A DNA stretch of 9,016 bases from Minisyncoccota bacterium (lineage in GTDB: Bacteria; Patescibacteriota; Minisyncoccia; Minisyncoccales; Minisyncoccaceae). The stretch spans positions 1-9,016 of the forward strand of contig JAQTRG010000018.1 of NCBI GenBank assembly GCA_028711945.1, written 5' to 3'. Below the pieces are notes generated by a model. That model saw only the letters and a list, made by a program, of their open reading frames with translations, searched no databases and was not told where the DNA came from. Each line of letters opens with the position of its first letter. The first letter of the stretch is position 1. Both the position numbers and the translations under genes were made by a program. Below, piece after piece: positions 1-5,712 of the stretch.

Positions 1-394
1 TATCAATTGTATCTCCTGAATGATGATCTGCATGCCATTCCATTGGAAAAGCCATCACTCCATTAAGCAAGTACTTCTTATAATTAGCACGAACTAAAAA
101 AGCATTCTTAGATTCAATTATTCTCGCAGGACCATGAAATGCCCAAGAACTAATTTCTATAACAAGAATAGCCCCTAAGTATAATAGCAAAGACGGCATA
201 ATGTAATTAGTAATCCCGTTTTCTTGAATTATATTCAGTAACTTTCCGATAACTAATGGCTCAAGAAAACTAATGCTATTTGCGATGATGAACATCGCAA
301 AATAAAGAACAACGTTCTTTCTGTTTCCCAAAGAATACTTCCAAAGCTTCCTTGTTAAATATATAACTGGATTGTTTCCTATTCTTGTTCCCAT
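1..394 (-). CDS. ABC exporter, N-terminal transmembrane part (partial)
   Basis: This reading frame is open from an ATG at 394 to the left edge of the window, so only the first 131 residues are seen. It begins MGTRIGNNPVIYLTRKLWKY, followed by a hydrophobic helix (about residues 28-50, VVLYFAMFIIANSISFLEPL), a short loop (LLNIIQENGITNY), a second hydrophobic helix (about 67-85, IMPSLLLYLGAILVIEISSW) and a long amphipathic stretch ending in WHADHHSGDTID. The order TM1, short extracytoplasmic loop, TM2, then the intracellular helix with an H-x3-GD(T/I) turn is that of type I ABC exporter transmembrane domains (MsbA/Sav1866-like; ABC_membrane family), where this turn is usually tGei. The ATP-binding domain would lie beyond the window, if it is a half-transporter. 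The substrate cannot be told. There is no Shine-Dalgarno; a TATA-like GATTTATAATC lies about 25-35 nt upstream on the minus strand, so the mRNA may be nearly leaderless. The family call is fairly sure; the exact start is less so. Confidence 0.8.
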   Translation of the reverse strand, partial: MGTRIGNNPVIYLTRKLWKYSLGNRKNVVLYFAMFIIANSISFLEPLVIGKLLNIIQENGITNYIMPSLLLYLGAILVIEISSWAFHGPARIIESKNAFLVRANYKKYLLNGVMAFPMEWHADHHSGDTID

Positions 395-485
395 GATTTG
401 ATTATTATAAAACTATTAGGATTATAAATCAACATTTGACATTATTGATTAAATAAACTAAATATATATCAGCACAGGTGATCTT
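395..485. promoter_or_regulatory. Divergent intergenic promoter region
   Basis: This 91-bp A/T-only-like spacer lies between the divergent ABC-exporter gene (minus) and the small 81-aa gene (plus). It contains a near-palindromic TATA-like element, GATTATAAATC, at about 420-430. Read on the minus strand it sits about 25-35 nt from the exporter ATG, the distance expected for an archaeal TATA box with a leaderless or nearly leaderless message. On the plus strand the same element, or the AT-rich stretch at about 447-458 (GATTAAATAAAC), could serve the 81-aa gene. The elements are seen in the sequence; their use as promoters is inference. Confidence 0.4.
476..483 (+). promoter_or_regulatory. Shine-Dalgarno of the 81-aa gene (AGGTGATC)
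   Basis: AGGTGATC is an uninterrupted complement to the conserved 3' end of 16S rRNA (GATCACCTCC). It lies two bases ahead of the GTG at 486, with five bases between the GGTG core and the start codon. It decides the start of the 81-aa gene in favour of GTG and is the only convincing ribosome binding site in the window. Confidence 0.7.
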
Positions 486-731
486 GTGACAAAGGAAGTT
501 ACTGTAACCAGTGGTCCGGATTCATGCGGACTTGGCAAATCTTTTTTCAGGACAACGCCCATTTGTTTTGTTACTGAAGATAATGGCATTATAAAAGATA
601 CAATTACTTGCCTAAGGTGGGACGATAACAGAAAAGACAGATATGGTTTCCGTATCAAGGGTCACGCAAAAATTGTTGGAGGACATTTTGACGTAAAAAC
701 TAGCAAAGGCGTTTTGCGCATCAACCAATGA
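486..731 (+). CDS. Small conserved-looking protein of unknown function (81 aa)
   Basis: I do not recognise this protein. It is 81 residues, starts at GTG, and is the only gene on the plus strand. It has no signal peptide or membrane helix, so it is probably cytoplasmic. It contains three cysteines (14, 27 and 42) and a basic, beta-rich-looking second half (RWDDNRKDRYGFRIKGHAKI, then VGGHFDVKTSKGVLRINQ). Two features argue that it is real: a full-strength Shine-Dalgarno immediately upstream, and a hairpin/T-tract terminator that begins inside its last codons. The charged second half would suit a small nucleic-acid-binding or beta-barrel protein, but nothing in it proves that. The opposite-strand reading frame over the same bases (458-658) has neither a ribosome site nor a terminator. 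Confidence is good that a protein is made here, and nil for a function. Confidence 0.7.
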   Translation: MTKEVTVTSGPDSCGLGKSFFRTTPICFVTEDNGIIKDTITCLRWDDNRKDRYGFRIKGHAKIVGGHFDVKTSKGVLRINQ

Positions 732-756
732 ACTAAAATTATTGGTTGCTTTTTTT
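722..756 (+). terminator. Hairpin plus T-tract terminator of the 81-aa gene
   Basis: CAACCAAT (722-729) and ATTGGTTG (741-748) form a perfect 8-bp stem with an 11-nt loop, followed after one base by seven T residues (750-756). It reads as a terminator on the plus strand only; the other strand has no T-run after the stem. The left arm overlaps the last codons and the TGA stop (729-731) of the 81-aa gene. The right arm and T-tract lie in the final codons of the convergent beta-propeller gene, whose TAA is at 739-741. Confidence 0.7.
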
Positions 757-2706
757 ATTATTTATTAATTTAATAATAAAAATTATCATAACAAAGAAAC
801 TGATAGTCCAGATTAAATATTTTAATATATTAAATTTATCAGACAAAATATTCTCTTCGACAATTTGATTATTATCATTTCTTTTCCCCTCTAAAAACTT
901 AATTGTCCCATCACTCATTCCTAAAACCATCTTGCTTGCGTCTTCTGAAAGCCAAACTACTTCCGCGCCAACAATACTTTCTTTGGGAATTCTCATTAAT
1001 TTATCACGCTCAATACTTGGATCCATTTCCCAAAGAATCGTCCCATTTTTATCAAATAGTGTTGGATTGCCTCCTCCCACTAAGAAATATTCTCCGTTTT
1101 TGGTAAGGAATGCTCCATTGTGTCCAAAATTACCATATTCATATCTCCATAAAGGATTTCCATCTTTATTAAAATACCATAATTGCCCACCTACTGTTCC
1201 AAATGCCAATTGCCCATCAAAAGAAACATTATTTATACCAGGCCATGGGGTTTGATCAACAATCTTGCTCCAAAGCTTTTTTCCAGTAAGTGGTTCATAT
1301 GCAATAACTTCTCTGCCCTTACCACTGATAATGAACATTTTACCATCACCGCTAAAATTAGAAAGAAATGGAACCAATCCTCCATTGCTATCCCTCCAGA
1401 CTCTTTTGCCGAAAATATCAAACATTGTCACAATTCCATTCGGAGATCCTGCTGCCAATAATTTACTATCAGGAGAAAAAGATAATGTACGCGCTCTGTC
1501 TCCCAAAGTAGCAGTCCAAACATATTCTGCAGTAGCAACATCTACAACTCCAACATCTTTGTTTCCTTCTGCTGGACCAAAAGCTAAGTATTTATTATCA
1601 GGAGAAAAAGCAACGACTGTTACCATGTTTCCTCCTTGATATTTTTTAATCAATTCACCTTTTTTATTAAGAAGATAAACATTCCCATCATAGCATCCAG
1701 CAGCAACATAGTTCCCGTCAGGTGAAATATCTAATCCCCAGCACAAATCTGATCCATCATATCCAGCACTTTTAATAGGATAACGCCAAAGCTTTTCTCC
1801 CTTATCATTAAAAAGATATATCCCGACTTCATCAGGAATTTTATTTTCACCAGGAGCAGCGTGGATACCAGGAGAAGTTGCAAAAAGCTTATTATCAGCT
1901 GATGGTTTGACCCACCAAAAAGAAAATTCTGTTTTTGCTTGTTTTATTTCTTTATATTCCCAATATTTTGTTTGTGGCTCAAGATAAATTGTTTGAGGCT
2001 TAGAATCAGTTTTGACATTTGTTAGATAAGCCGGCTTATATCCTTCTTTCTCAATGCGCAAAAAATATCCTGAAAAAGATAACTGAACATTGTTATCCAG
2101 TATGTACTTTTCAATAATTGAAGTCTTTATTCCTTCTATCGGATTAGTTTTCGAATAGTCTAAAACATTATGGAATCCATCCATTCCTGATGGCAACGAA
2201 AGATAATATTCTGCACCAATTATTTTTTCTCCAGTATTTTTGTCTAAAACCGTTATATTGACTGGTGACATCTCTAAACTTCCAACATCTAGTTTCCTAG
2301 TTTCAATTTTGATAGGAATTGTTTTCTTGCCAGCATTAACATTGAAAACATAATCATAATCTATACTATCCTGACTCTTATTATTAAACATCGGCTCAAG
2401 AGTTGCAATTATTTCTCGTTCCTCTCCTGGCTCTAAATAAATTCTTCCCGAAGGAAAAATAATAATCCAATTTTTCATATCTGCATTAGTCTTACTGTCG
2501 CTACCGAAAGAAATTGTCGCTGGACCAATGCCAGTATTTTTCAACGATACTATGAATCTAAAATTATGTTCAAAAGGGCTTACCACATTATGAATATTTT
2601 CAGGGACACTAACAGAAACTTCTGCAAAAACATAAGGAATAAAAAATAAAGAAATTGCTATGATTATTATAGAAACCCAAAGCTTTTTAGATATTATTTG
2701 ACCCAT
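739..2706 (-). CDS. Secreted, C-terminally anchored beta-propeller surface protein
   Basis: This is a 655-aa envelope protein. Residues 1-28 form a signal peptide (KK, then a hydrophobic core, then YVFA before E29). Residues about 30-140 look like an Ig-like NEW3-type domain (SLKNTGIGPATISF and LEPGEEREIIATLEP). Residues about 146-243 resemble a PEGA/carboxypeptidase-regulatory beta domain (ITVLDKNTGEKIIGAEYY, then LRIEKEGYKPAYL and TIYLEP). Residues about 266-607 hold eight beta-propeller repeats of the WD40/quinoprotein type. Several carry an SPD or GDG turn (328, 368, 411, 452) and a DK/NG-x-LW strand (LW at 306-307, 478-479, 519-520, 558-559). A hydrophobic helix at about 627-647, followed by KLINNKKSNQ, would anchor the C-terminus with a short cytoplasmic tail. 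Such propellers usually bind proteins or ligands; no catalytic residues are evident. The ATG is only 4 nt after the stop of the upstream membrane-protein gene, without a Shine-Dalgarno, so the pair is probably co-transcribed. The architecture is well supported; the role (surface binding or assembly) is inference. Confidence 0.85.
   Translation of the reverse strand: MGQIISKKLWVSIIIIAISLFFIPYVFAEVSVSVPENIHNVVSPFEHNFRFIVSLKNTGIGPATISFGSDSKTNADMKNWIIIFPSGRIYLEPGEEREIIATLEPMFNNKSQDSIDYDYVFNVNAGKKTIPIKIETRKLDVGSLEMSPVNITVLDKNTGEKIIGAEYYLSLPSGMDGFHNVLDYSKTNPIEGIKTSIIEKYILDNNVQLSFSGYFLRIEKEGYKPAYLTNVKTDSKPQTIYLEPQTKYWEYKEIKQAKTEFSFWWVKPSADNKLFATSPGIHAAPGENKIPDEVGIYLFNDKGEKLWRYPIKSAGYDGSDLCWGLDISPDGNYVAAGCYDGNVYLLNKKGELIKKYQGGNMVTVVAFSPDNKYLAFGPAEGNKDVGVVDVATAEYVWTATLGDRARTLSFSPDSKLLAAGSPNGIVTMFDIFGKRVWRDSNGGLVPFLSNFSGDGKMFIISGKGREVIAYEPLTGKKLWSKIVDQTPWPGINNVSFDGQLAFGTVGGQLWYFNKDGNPLWRYEYGNFGHNGAFLTKNGEYFLVGGGNPTLFDKNGTILWEMDPSIERDKLMRIPKESIVGAEVVWLSEDASKMVLGMSDGTIKFLEGKRNDNNQIVEENILSDKFNILKYLIWTISFFVMIIFIIKLINNKKSNQ
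1463..1610 (-). repeat. Two near-identical blade-coding segments in the beta-propeller gene
   Basis: The 19-base strings at 1463-1481 and 1592-1610 differ at one position. On the coding strand they encode the SPDSK and SPDNK turns of neighbouring propeller blades, 43 residues apart. They mark one blade-to-blade boundary of the internal repeat and are not a mobile or regulatory repeat. Confidence 0.6.
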
Positions 2707-2710
2707 TTTT

Positions 2711-3526
2711 TTATTTTACAAAAGTATAACTATCAGCTAAACTATTTTCCATTGTAAAAGTCATTGTATATATCGGCTCAGTCGAACGAATCGTAATGGT
2801 GGCCTCATTGAATGGTTCGATCGTTAATCTATCATAATCCATGATACCGTTTTTTATAACAACATTTTCATCGTTTTCCATTATCTGCTGTTTATTTTTA
2901 AACAAAGAAATTAAAACTAATGGTTTATCTGTTTCGTTTTTTCGTTTAACAATATATGTCCATTCTTTATTTGCCGCGTCAAAAGAGATAAGAACATTTT
3001 GTTTGCTGCCATTAGGATTCATTCCTTCAATCAGCCCTATTTTAACTTGTAGATGTTTCGTCATCGGCAATCCAAAAACCAATAAAATAGATACTATAAC
3101 AATTCCAAAGCTTATTAATCCCCTATTCTTTAATTTTTTGTATGAATCATTTTCATAGAGTATGCCCTGAAAAAACATAAATAACGAGCTTATCAATAAC
3201 AATATTATCGCCGGACAGAATAACATGGATACTACAAAATCATTATTGCTTTGAGCAGTATAGAACATTACGACTTTCAAAGAATTAAAAACACCCAAAA
3301 AATATAATATACATCCAATAATCAAACCCAATAAGTCAAGAGTCAAATTGTATTTTTTGCCGGAAAGCATATAAATAGCAAAAACAAGACAGAGAATAAT
3401 CAAAGGTATAGTAATAGGATTTACTAAAAGCGGAAAAGCACTTAAGAGAAGGAAAATACCCAATAATTTTCGGAAAAAGACTTCTGCAAAGGGAGATTTT
3501 GAATTTTGTTCTTGTGTTTGATCCAT
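2711..3526 (-). CDS. Polytopic membrane protein with extracytoplasmic C-terminal domain
   Basis: I do not recognise the family. From the ATG at 3526 the protein has 271 residues (MDQTQEQNSKSPF...). It has about five membrane helices, near residues 18-34, 36-54, 62-80, 97-121 and 136-153. A soluble, beta-rich C-terminal domain follows (about 160-271), which would lie outside the cell if the N-terminus is cytoplasmic. This tail contains strands such as VLISFDAANKEWTYIVKRKN and RLTIEPFNEATITIRST, resembling an Ig-like beta sandwich. The frame stays open upstream to a TTG at 3628. I reject that extension because it overlaps the preceding gene, needs a TTG start, and adds an odd segment that crosses the hairpin after that gene. 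The propeller gene begins 4 nt downstream, so the two products probably act together at the cell surface. No Shine-Dalgarno is present. The call as a membrane protein is sure; its function is unknown. Confidence 0.75.
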   Translation of the reverse strand: MDQTQEQNSKSPFAEVFFRKLLGIFLLLSAFPLLVNPITIPLIILCLVFAIYMLSGKKYNLTLDLLGLIIGCILYFLGVFNSLKVVMFYTAQSNNDFVVSMLFCPAIILLLISSLFMFFQGILYENDSYKKLKNRGLISFGIVIVSILLVFGLPMTKHLQVKIGLIEGMNPNGSKQNVLISFDAANKEWTYIVKRKNETDKPLVLISLFKNKQQIMENDENVVIKNGIMDYDRLTIEPFNEATITIRSTEPIYTMTFTMENSLADSYTFVK

Positions 3527-3566
3527 AGTTTTTGTTTTATTATAAAACAAATAGAAGCACAAATCA

Positions 3567-3586
3567 ACAAAACTGACAGAAGTCAG
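3567..3586 (-). terminator. Small hairpin with T-run after the 155-aa gene
   Basis: One base after the TAA of the 155-aa gene, the minus strand reads CTGAC-TTCT-GTCAG followed by TTTTG and a U-rich stretch. The 5-bp stem is perfect (3573-3577 with 3582-3586). It could end transcription of the 155-aa gene ahead of the membrane-protein/propeller pair. The stem is short and the T-run only four long, so this is tentative. Confidence 0.35.
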
Positions 3587-3587
3587 C

Positions 3588-4055
3588 TTAAATAGAATAT
3601 ATGTATAAAAACCTTTGCCATTCTTCAACGCACCTTTTAGCTAGGTCGATTGCATCAATTAATGTTCCAAATTCTTCAACATCAATGCCAAATCTGTTTT
3701 CTTTTCTGAAGGGATCGTAATAGCGGAAAATTGGCGTTGAGATTCCAGAATCATTATGCTCAATCACATGATTTTGAGGCTCATACTTATCTATGTTCTT
3801 GTGCTTCTGCTTGTTAGCCATATCTCTGCAAAGAGACAGATAAGCACTCTGAGAAATAAAAATATCAATATCTCTTCTACCATAACGACTCTCAACCAAC
3901 CAATCACGCAAATGATAACATTGTATAAAAAAAGAAGTAAAAGCATCTATAGCACTATGAAAATTGCTATCTGATGCAACCGAAATGCGTTGAAGATCTT
4001 CTTCCAAACGATTTATTCTGTCTAGCTGTTCTTGGTATGGAAACGTGTACTTCAT
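3588..4055 (-). CDS. Small helical protein, possibly HEPN-like (155 aa)
   Basis: This is a soluble, mostly helical 155-aa protein without signal peptide or membrane helix. Residues 36-53 (IDAFTSFFIQCYHLRDWL) and 70-89 (QSAYLSLCRDMANKQKHKNI) are the striking parts. An aromatic helix ending in YHLRDW, followed by a helix with C-x-D-x-(A/C)N-x3-KH, is a pattern I associate with widespread uncharacterised proteins, often found in phage or defence contexts and resembling HEPN domains. Classical HEPN ribonucleases carry R-x4-6-H. Here R77 and H85 are separated by seven residues, with N81-x3-H85 inside, so the active site, if any, would be atypical. No nucleotidyltransferase (MNT) antitoxin gene sits beside it. 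The gene stands 103 bp downstream of the methyltransferase and has its own terminator-like ends, so it is probably a single-gene unit. No Shine-Dalgarno is seen ahead of the ATG. That it is a gene is likely; HEPN membership is a guess from motif shape. Confidence 0.65.
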   Translation of the reverse strand: MKYTFPYQEQLDRINRLEEDLQRISVASDSNFHSAIDAFTSFFIQCYHLRDWLVESRYGRRDIDIFISQSAYLSLCRDMANKQKHKNIDKYEPQNHVIEHNDSGISTPIFRYYDPFRKENRFGIDVEEFGTLIDAIDLAKRCVEEWQRFLYIYSI

Positions 4056-4158
4056 TCAAACTTAAACAATCTTATCTATTATTCTTAGAAACTAACACAA
4101 GATAATAAAAATAACAACTTCATCAGCCCATCTAAAAAAACGATGCCTTCCAACGACT
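4056..4158 (-). promoter_or_regulatory. Spacer with likely promoter of the 155-aa gene
   Basis: This 103-bp spacer follows the methyltransferase stop. Its first part holds the terminator at 4134-4155. Further on, the minus strand has an AT-rich TATA-like stretch (TTTTTATTATC, about 4101-4111) about 50 nt from the 155-aa start, which would give a leader of about 20 nt. No Shine-Dalgarno is seen. The promoter assignment is weak. Confidence 0.3.
4134..4155 (-). terminator. Terminator of the methyltransferase gene
   Basis: Three bases after the methyltransferase TAA, the minus strand reads CGTTG-GAAGG-CATCG followed directly by seven T residues. The arms pair at four of five positions (one T-T mismatch), with a 5-nt loop. 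A short hairpin plus T7, or the T-tract alone, is a plausible archaeal intrinsic terminator. Confidence 0.5.
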
Positions 4159-4761
4159 TTAATTGTTTAGAATTACTTTGGCTAATCTTATTGCCCCTAC
4201 AATAAGAAATACATTTTCTTTTGCTTCTAATTTATTATATTTTAATATTTCTTCAATACCACCTGATTTAATATAATTGTTAAAACATTCGAAATGATCC
4301 TTTCCGGCAAAAAATTCTATAATTTTAATAAATAAAGACAATGGGTTGTTTGGCAATGGAACATTATAATCAACAATTATTATCGTCCCATCTTTTTTAG
4401 CCACCCTTTTTATTTCAGAGAGCACCTTTATTCTCAATTCTTCATTTTTTTCATGCAAAGCAAGGCATATTGACACTAAATCAAAATAATTATCCTTAAA
4501 TGGTAAATTGCTAGCATCAGCGATAATAAAAATAGGATTATTGTCTTTTTTTCTACTTTTACCAGCCAAATTAATCATATTAGGATCAATATCAATGCCA
4601 AAGACATGATTACTTCTTTGTGCATAATAAAAAGATTGGTCGCCTGTTCCACAGCAAACATCTAAAACTACGCTGTCTTTTTCAATTAAAGAGGTCTCTA
4701 ATGTTTTAATTCTAACACTTCTTAATAAAGGATCTATTATGTTTGAATAATTTATTAACAT
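4159..4761 (-). CDS. Class I SAM-dependent methyltransferase
   Basis: This 200-aa protein has the class I methyltransferase fold signature. Motif I (VLDVCCGTGDQ, about residues 32-42) binds S-adenosylmethionine. The acidic end of beta-2 (FGIDID, D56/D58) contacts the ribose. A motif like ADASNLPF (81-88) follows, then FDLVSICLALHE (93-104), the usual post-II/motif IV region, and a later KRVAKKDGTIIIVDY strand (118-132). This matches the Methyltransf_11/25 and UbiE-like group in sequence style. The substrate-selecting parts are short (FFAGKDHFECF at 150-160), and the substrate cannot be told; the DVCCGTGDQ form is common in UbiE/COQ5 relatives, but that does not establish quinone methylation. 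It is cytoplasmic, with no membrane helix. It is a separate unit: 94 bp upstream to the nearest gene, and a hairpin/T7 terminator downstream. The ATG has no Shine-Dalgarno. The fold is sure; the pathway is unknown. Confidence 0.88.
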   Translation of the reverse strand: MLINYSNIIDPLLRSVRIKTLETSLIEKDSVVLDVCCGTGDQSFYYAQRSNHVFGIDIDPNMINLAGKSRKKDNNPIFIIADASNLPFKDNYFDLVSICLALHEKNEELRIKVLSEIKRVAKKDGTIIIVDYNVPLPNNPLSLFIKIIEFFAGKDHFECFNNYIKSGGIEEILKYNKLEAKENVFLIVGAIRLAKVILNN

Positions 4762-4855
4762 CTTTATTATATATTAAAAACTTACCGAAACTCGGCCCGC
4801 CTATCTCGTCTCTATTTAATTAATTCAACAAATGAAAAGAATAAATATGTCTTTC
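4762..4855 (-). promoter_or_regulatory. Spacer with likely methyltransferase promoter and GC-rich patch
   Basis: The minus strand here begins with a U-rich stretch after the stop of the 95-aa gene (ATTTATTCTTTTCATTTG), a possible U-tract terminator. Next comes a TATA-like AATTAATTAAATA (4813-4825), then an unusually GC-rich patch (4785-4801) with a small perfect hairpin CCGA-GTT-TCGG (4785-4795). A second AT-rich element (TTTAATATATAATA, 4765-4778) lies just ahead of the methyltransferase ATG. If the first TATA is used, transcription would begin near 4793 with a leader of about 30 nt containing the hairpin. This is inference from spacing. Confidence 0.3.
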
Positions 4856-5143
4856 TTAAAGACTACCAAAATTTACCCCAGAAAAAACAGCTAAACAAAT
4901 AATAGAGATTATAAATAATAAAATGTCTAGTCTCCATTTCATTTTAGAGGAAAACATAAAATATATAGCCGAAATAATGGGCGGGAAAAATAGTATTGCA
5001 AGCGGTGGCATTATAATTCCCCCCATAAAAGGAAGCATGGGAGAATGATGGATAAAAATTGCAATACATTCTAGTCCACCGATTATACTCAAGCCCAGAA
5101 TAAACCTTCCTGCTACTATAAAATTTTCAGATTTTTCATTCAT
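4856..5143 (-). CDS. Small membrane protein, about three helices (95 aa)
   Basis: I do not recognise this 95-aa protein. It has three hydrophobic stretches, about residues 8-31 (FIVAGRFILGLSIIGGLECI), 36-62 (LPFMGGIIMPPLAILFFPPI and onward) and 72-90 (LDILLFIISIICLAVFSGV). A short polar loop (SSKMKWR) lies between the last two. Glycines and two PP pairs (46-47 and 54-55) in the middle helix may kink it. Its ATG lies 14 nt after the stop of the 179-aa gene, so it is probably the last gene of the envelope operon. There is no Shine-Dalgarno. It could be a small partner or stabiliser of the secreted operon products. Its membrane location is clear from composition; its function is unknown. Confidence 0.7.
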   Translation of the reverse strand: MNEKSENFIVAGRFILGLSIIGGLECIAIFIHHSPMLPFMGGIIMPPLAILFFPPIISAIYFMFSSKMKWRLDILLFIISIICLAVFSGVNFGSL

Positions 5144-5157
5144 ACTTAAATTATGCT

Positions 5158-5697
5158 TTATTTATTTGGAAAACACTGTTTGCACATTGCTTCTCCAGGA
5201 CCAGTCATAGAACAACTCGGAACTGATGCAAAGGCTGAACAATCAACAGATGGCTGATTATTCCCAGCTGAAGGAGGAGTTTCTCCGCCTTGTGTTGTGG
5301 GAACATTTGAATTGCTTGTTGGAATATCAGCAGGGATTGAAGGCATTTGAAAATTAAAATCTGAGCTGGAAACAGATGGAAGGTTTATATCCAAATTTGA
5401 TTGATAAGAAAAATCTGTATTAACTGTTGGTGCGGAAAAAATGTTACTAACATTTGACTGAGCTACTCCCACATTTAAAGATGATATATTTAAATCTGGG
5501 AGAGGAGAAGCGCCAAAATCTAAACTGGGAATGGAAGCACTGATATCGCTTACAGCAATTTCCACTTCAGCAGCCCTCTGTGTTGGTGATTTTTTTATAA
5601 TAAAATAGAATACTCCACCAATAATCAAAACTGCTGCAACAATTATTGCGATTAAACCAATTGATCCTTTTATTAAATTATTATTTTTATTGTTCAT
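5158..5697 (-). CDS. Single-pass stalk protein with Cys-rich C-terminal tip
   Basis: This 179-aa protein has one hydrophobic helix at about residues 11-34 (GSIGLIAIIVAAVLIIGGVF), preceded by an Asn/Lys-rich head. A long low-complexity segment follows (about 45-150), rich in Ser, Asn, Pro and Asp, with repeated (L)PS and DIP-like elements. The tip has four cysteines, C153-x8-C162-x9-C172-x2-C175, in the last 27 residues. The uncleaved helix would make it a signal-anchored protein with the tip outside the cell. Two potential N-glycosylation sequons are visible (N70-IS, N82-VS). The IKG-SIGLIA junction faintly resembles an archaeal class III (pilin) signal, but the usual Glu after the cleavage site is missing, so I prefer a membrane anchor. 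The four Cys could form two disulfides or a small metal knot. It sits 15 nt downstream of the 937-aa secreted protein and may attach it to the membrane. The family is unknown to me. Confidence 0.75.
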   Translation of the reverse strand: MNNKNNNLIKGSIGLIAIIVAAVLIIGGVFYFIIKKSPTQRAAEVEIAVSDISASIPSLDFGASPLPDLNISSLNVGVAQSNVSNIFSAPTVNTDFSYQSNLDINLPSVSSSDFNFQMPSIPADIPTSNSNVPTTQGGETPPSAGNNQPSVDCSAFASVPSCSMTGPGEAMCKQCFPNK

Positions 5698-5712
5698 AAT
5701 TGTTATTTTTGA

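Noticed and set aside
458..658. 66-aa minus-strand frame opposite the 81-aa gene
   Set aside because: It has no ribosome site or terminator and covers the promoter and SD of the plus-strand gene, which has full expression signals.
1463..1610. Repeated 19-mer considered as a CRISPR or dispersed repeat
   Set aside because: There are only two near-identical copies, in frame, each coding for the SPD turn of a propeller blade; the spacing is a blade length.
932..1639. Several overlapping plus-strand open frames within the propeller gene
   Set aside because: They mirror the codon structure of the minus-strand gene, have low-complexity composition and no start signals; they are shadows.
3527..3628. 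N-terminal extension of the membrane-protein gene to a TTG start at 3628, with a GGTG nine bases upstream
   Set aside because: The GGTG is part of the K-R-C codons of the overlapping 155-aa gene, the start is TTG, the extension crosses the hairpin after that gene, and a normal ATG exists at 3526 directly before a polar, helix-free head.
4120..4126. CTGATGA on the minus strand, like a box C/D guide RNA motif
   Set aside because: Only a single overlapping box is present, with no paired C and D boxes at the expected spacing and no terminal stem.
4159..4761. Naming the methyltransferase ubiE/menG
   Set aside because: The SAM motifs fit many class I enzymes, the UbiE-specific later motifs are not clearly present, and no quinone genes are nearby.
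4784..4802. GC-rich patch considered as a tRNA fragment or attachment site
   Set aside because: There is no T-loop GGTTCRA sequence, no cloverleaf and no repeat of it elsewhere in the window.
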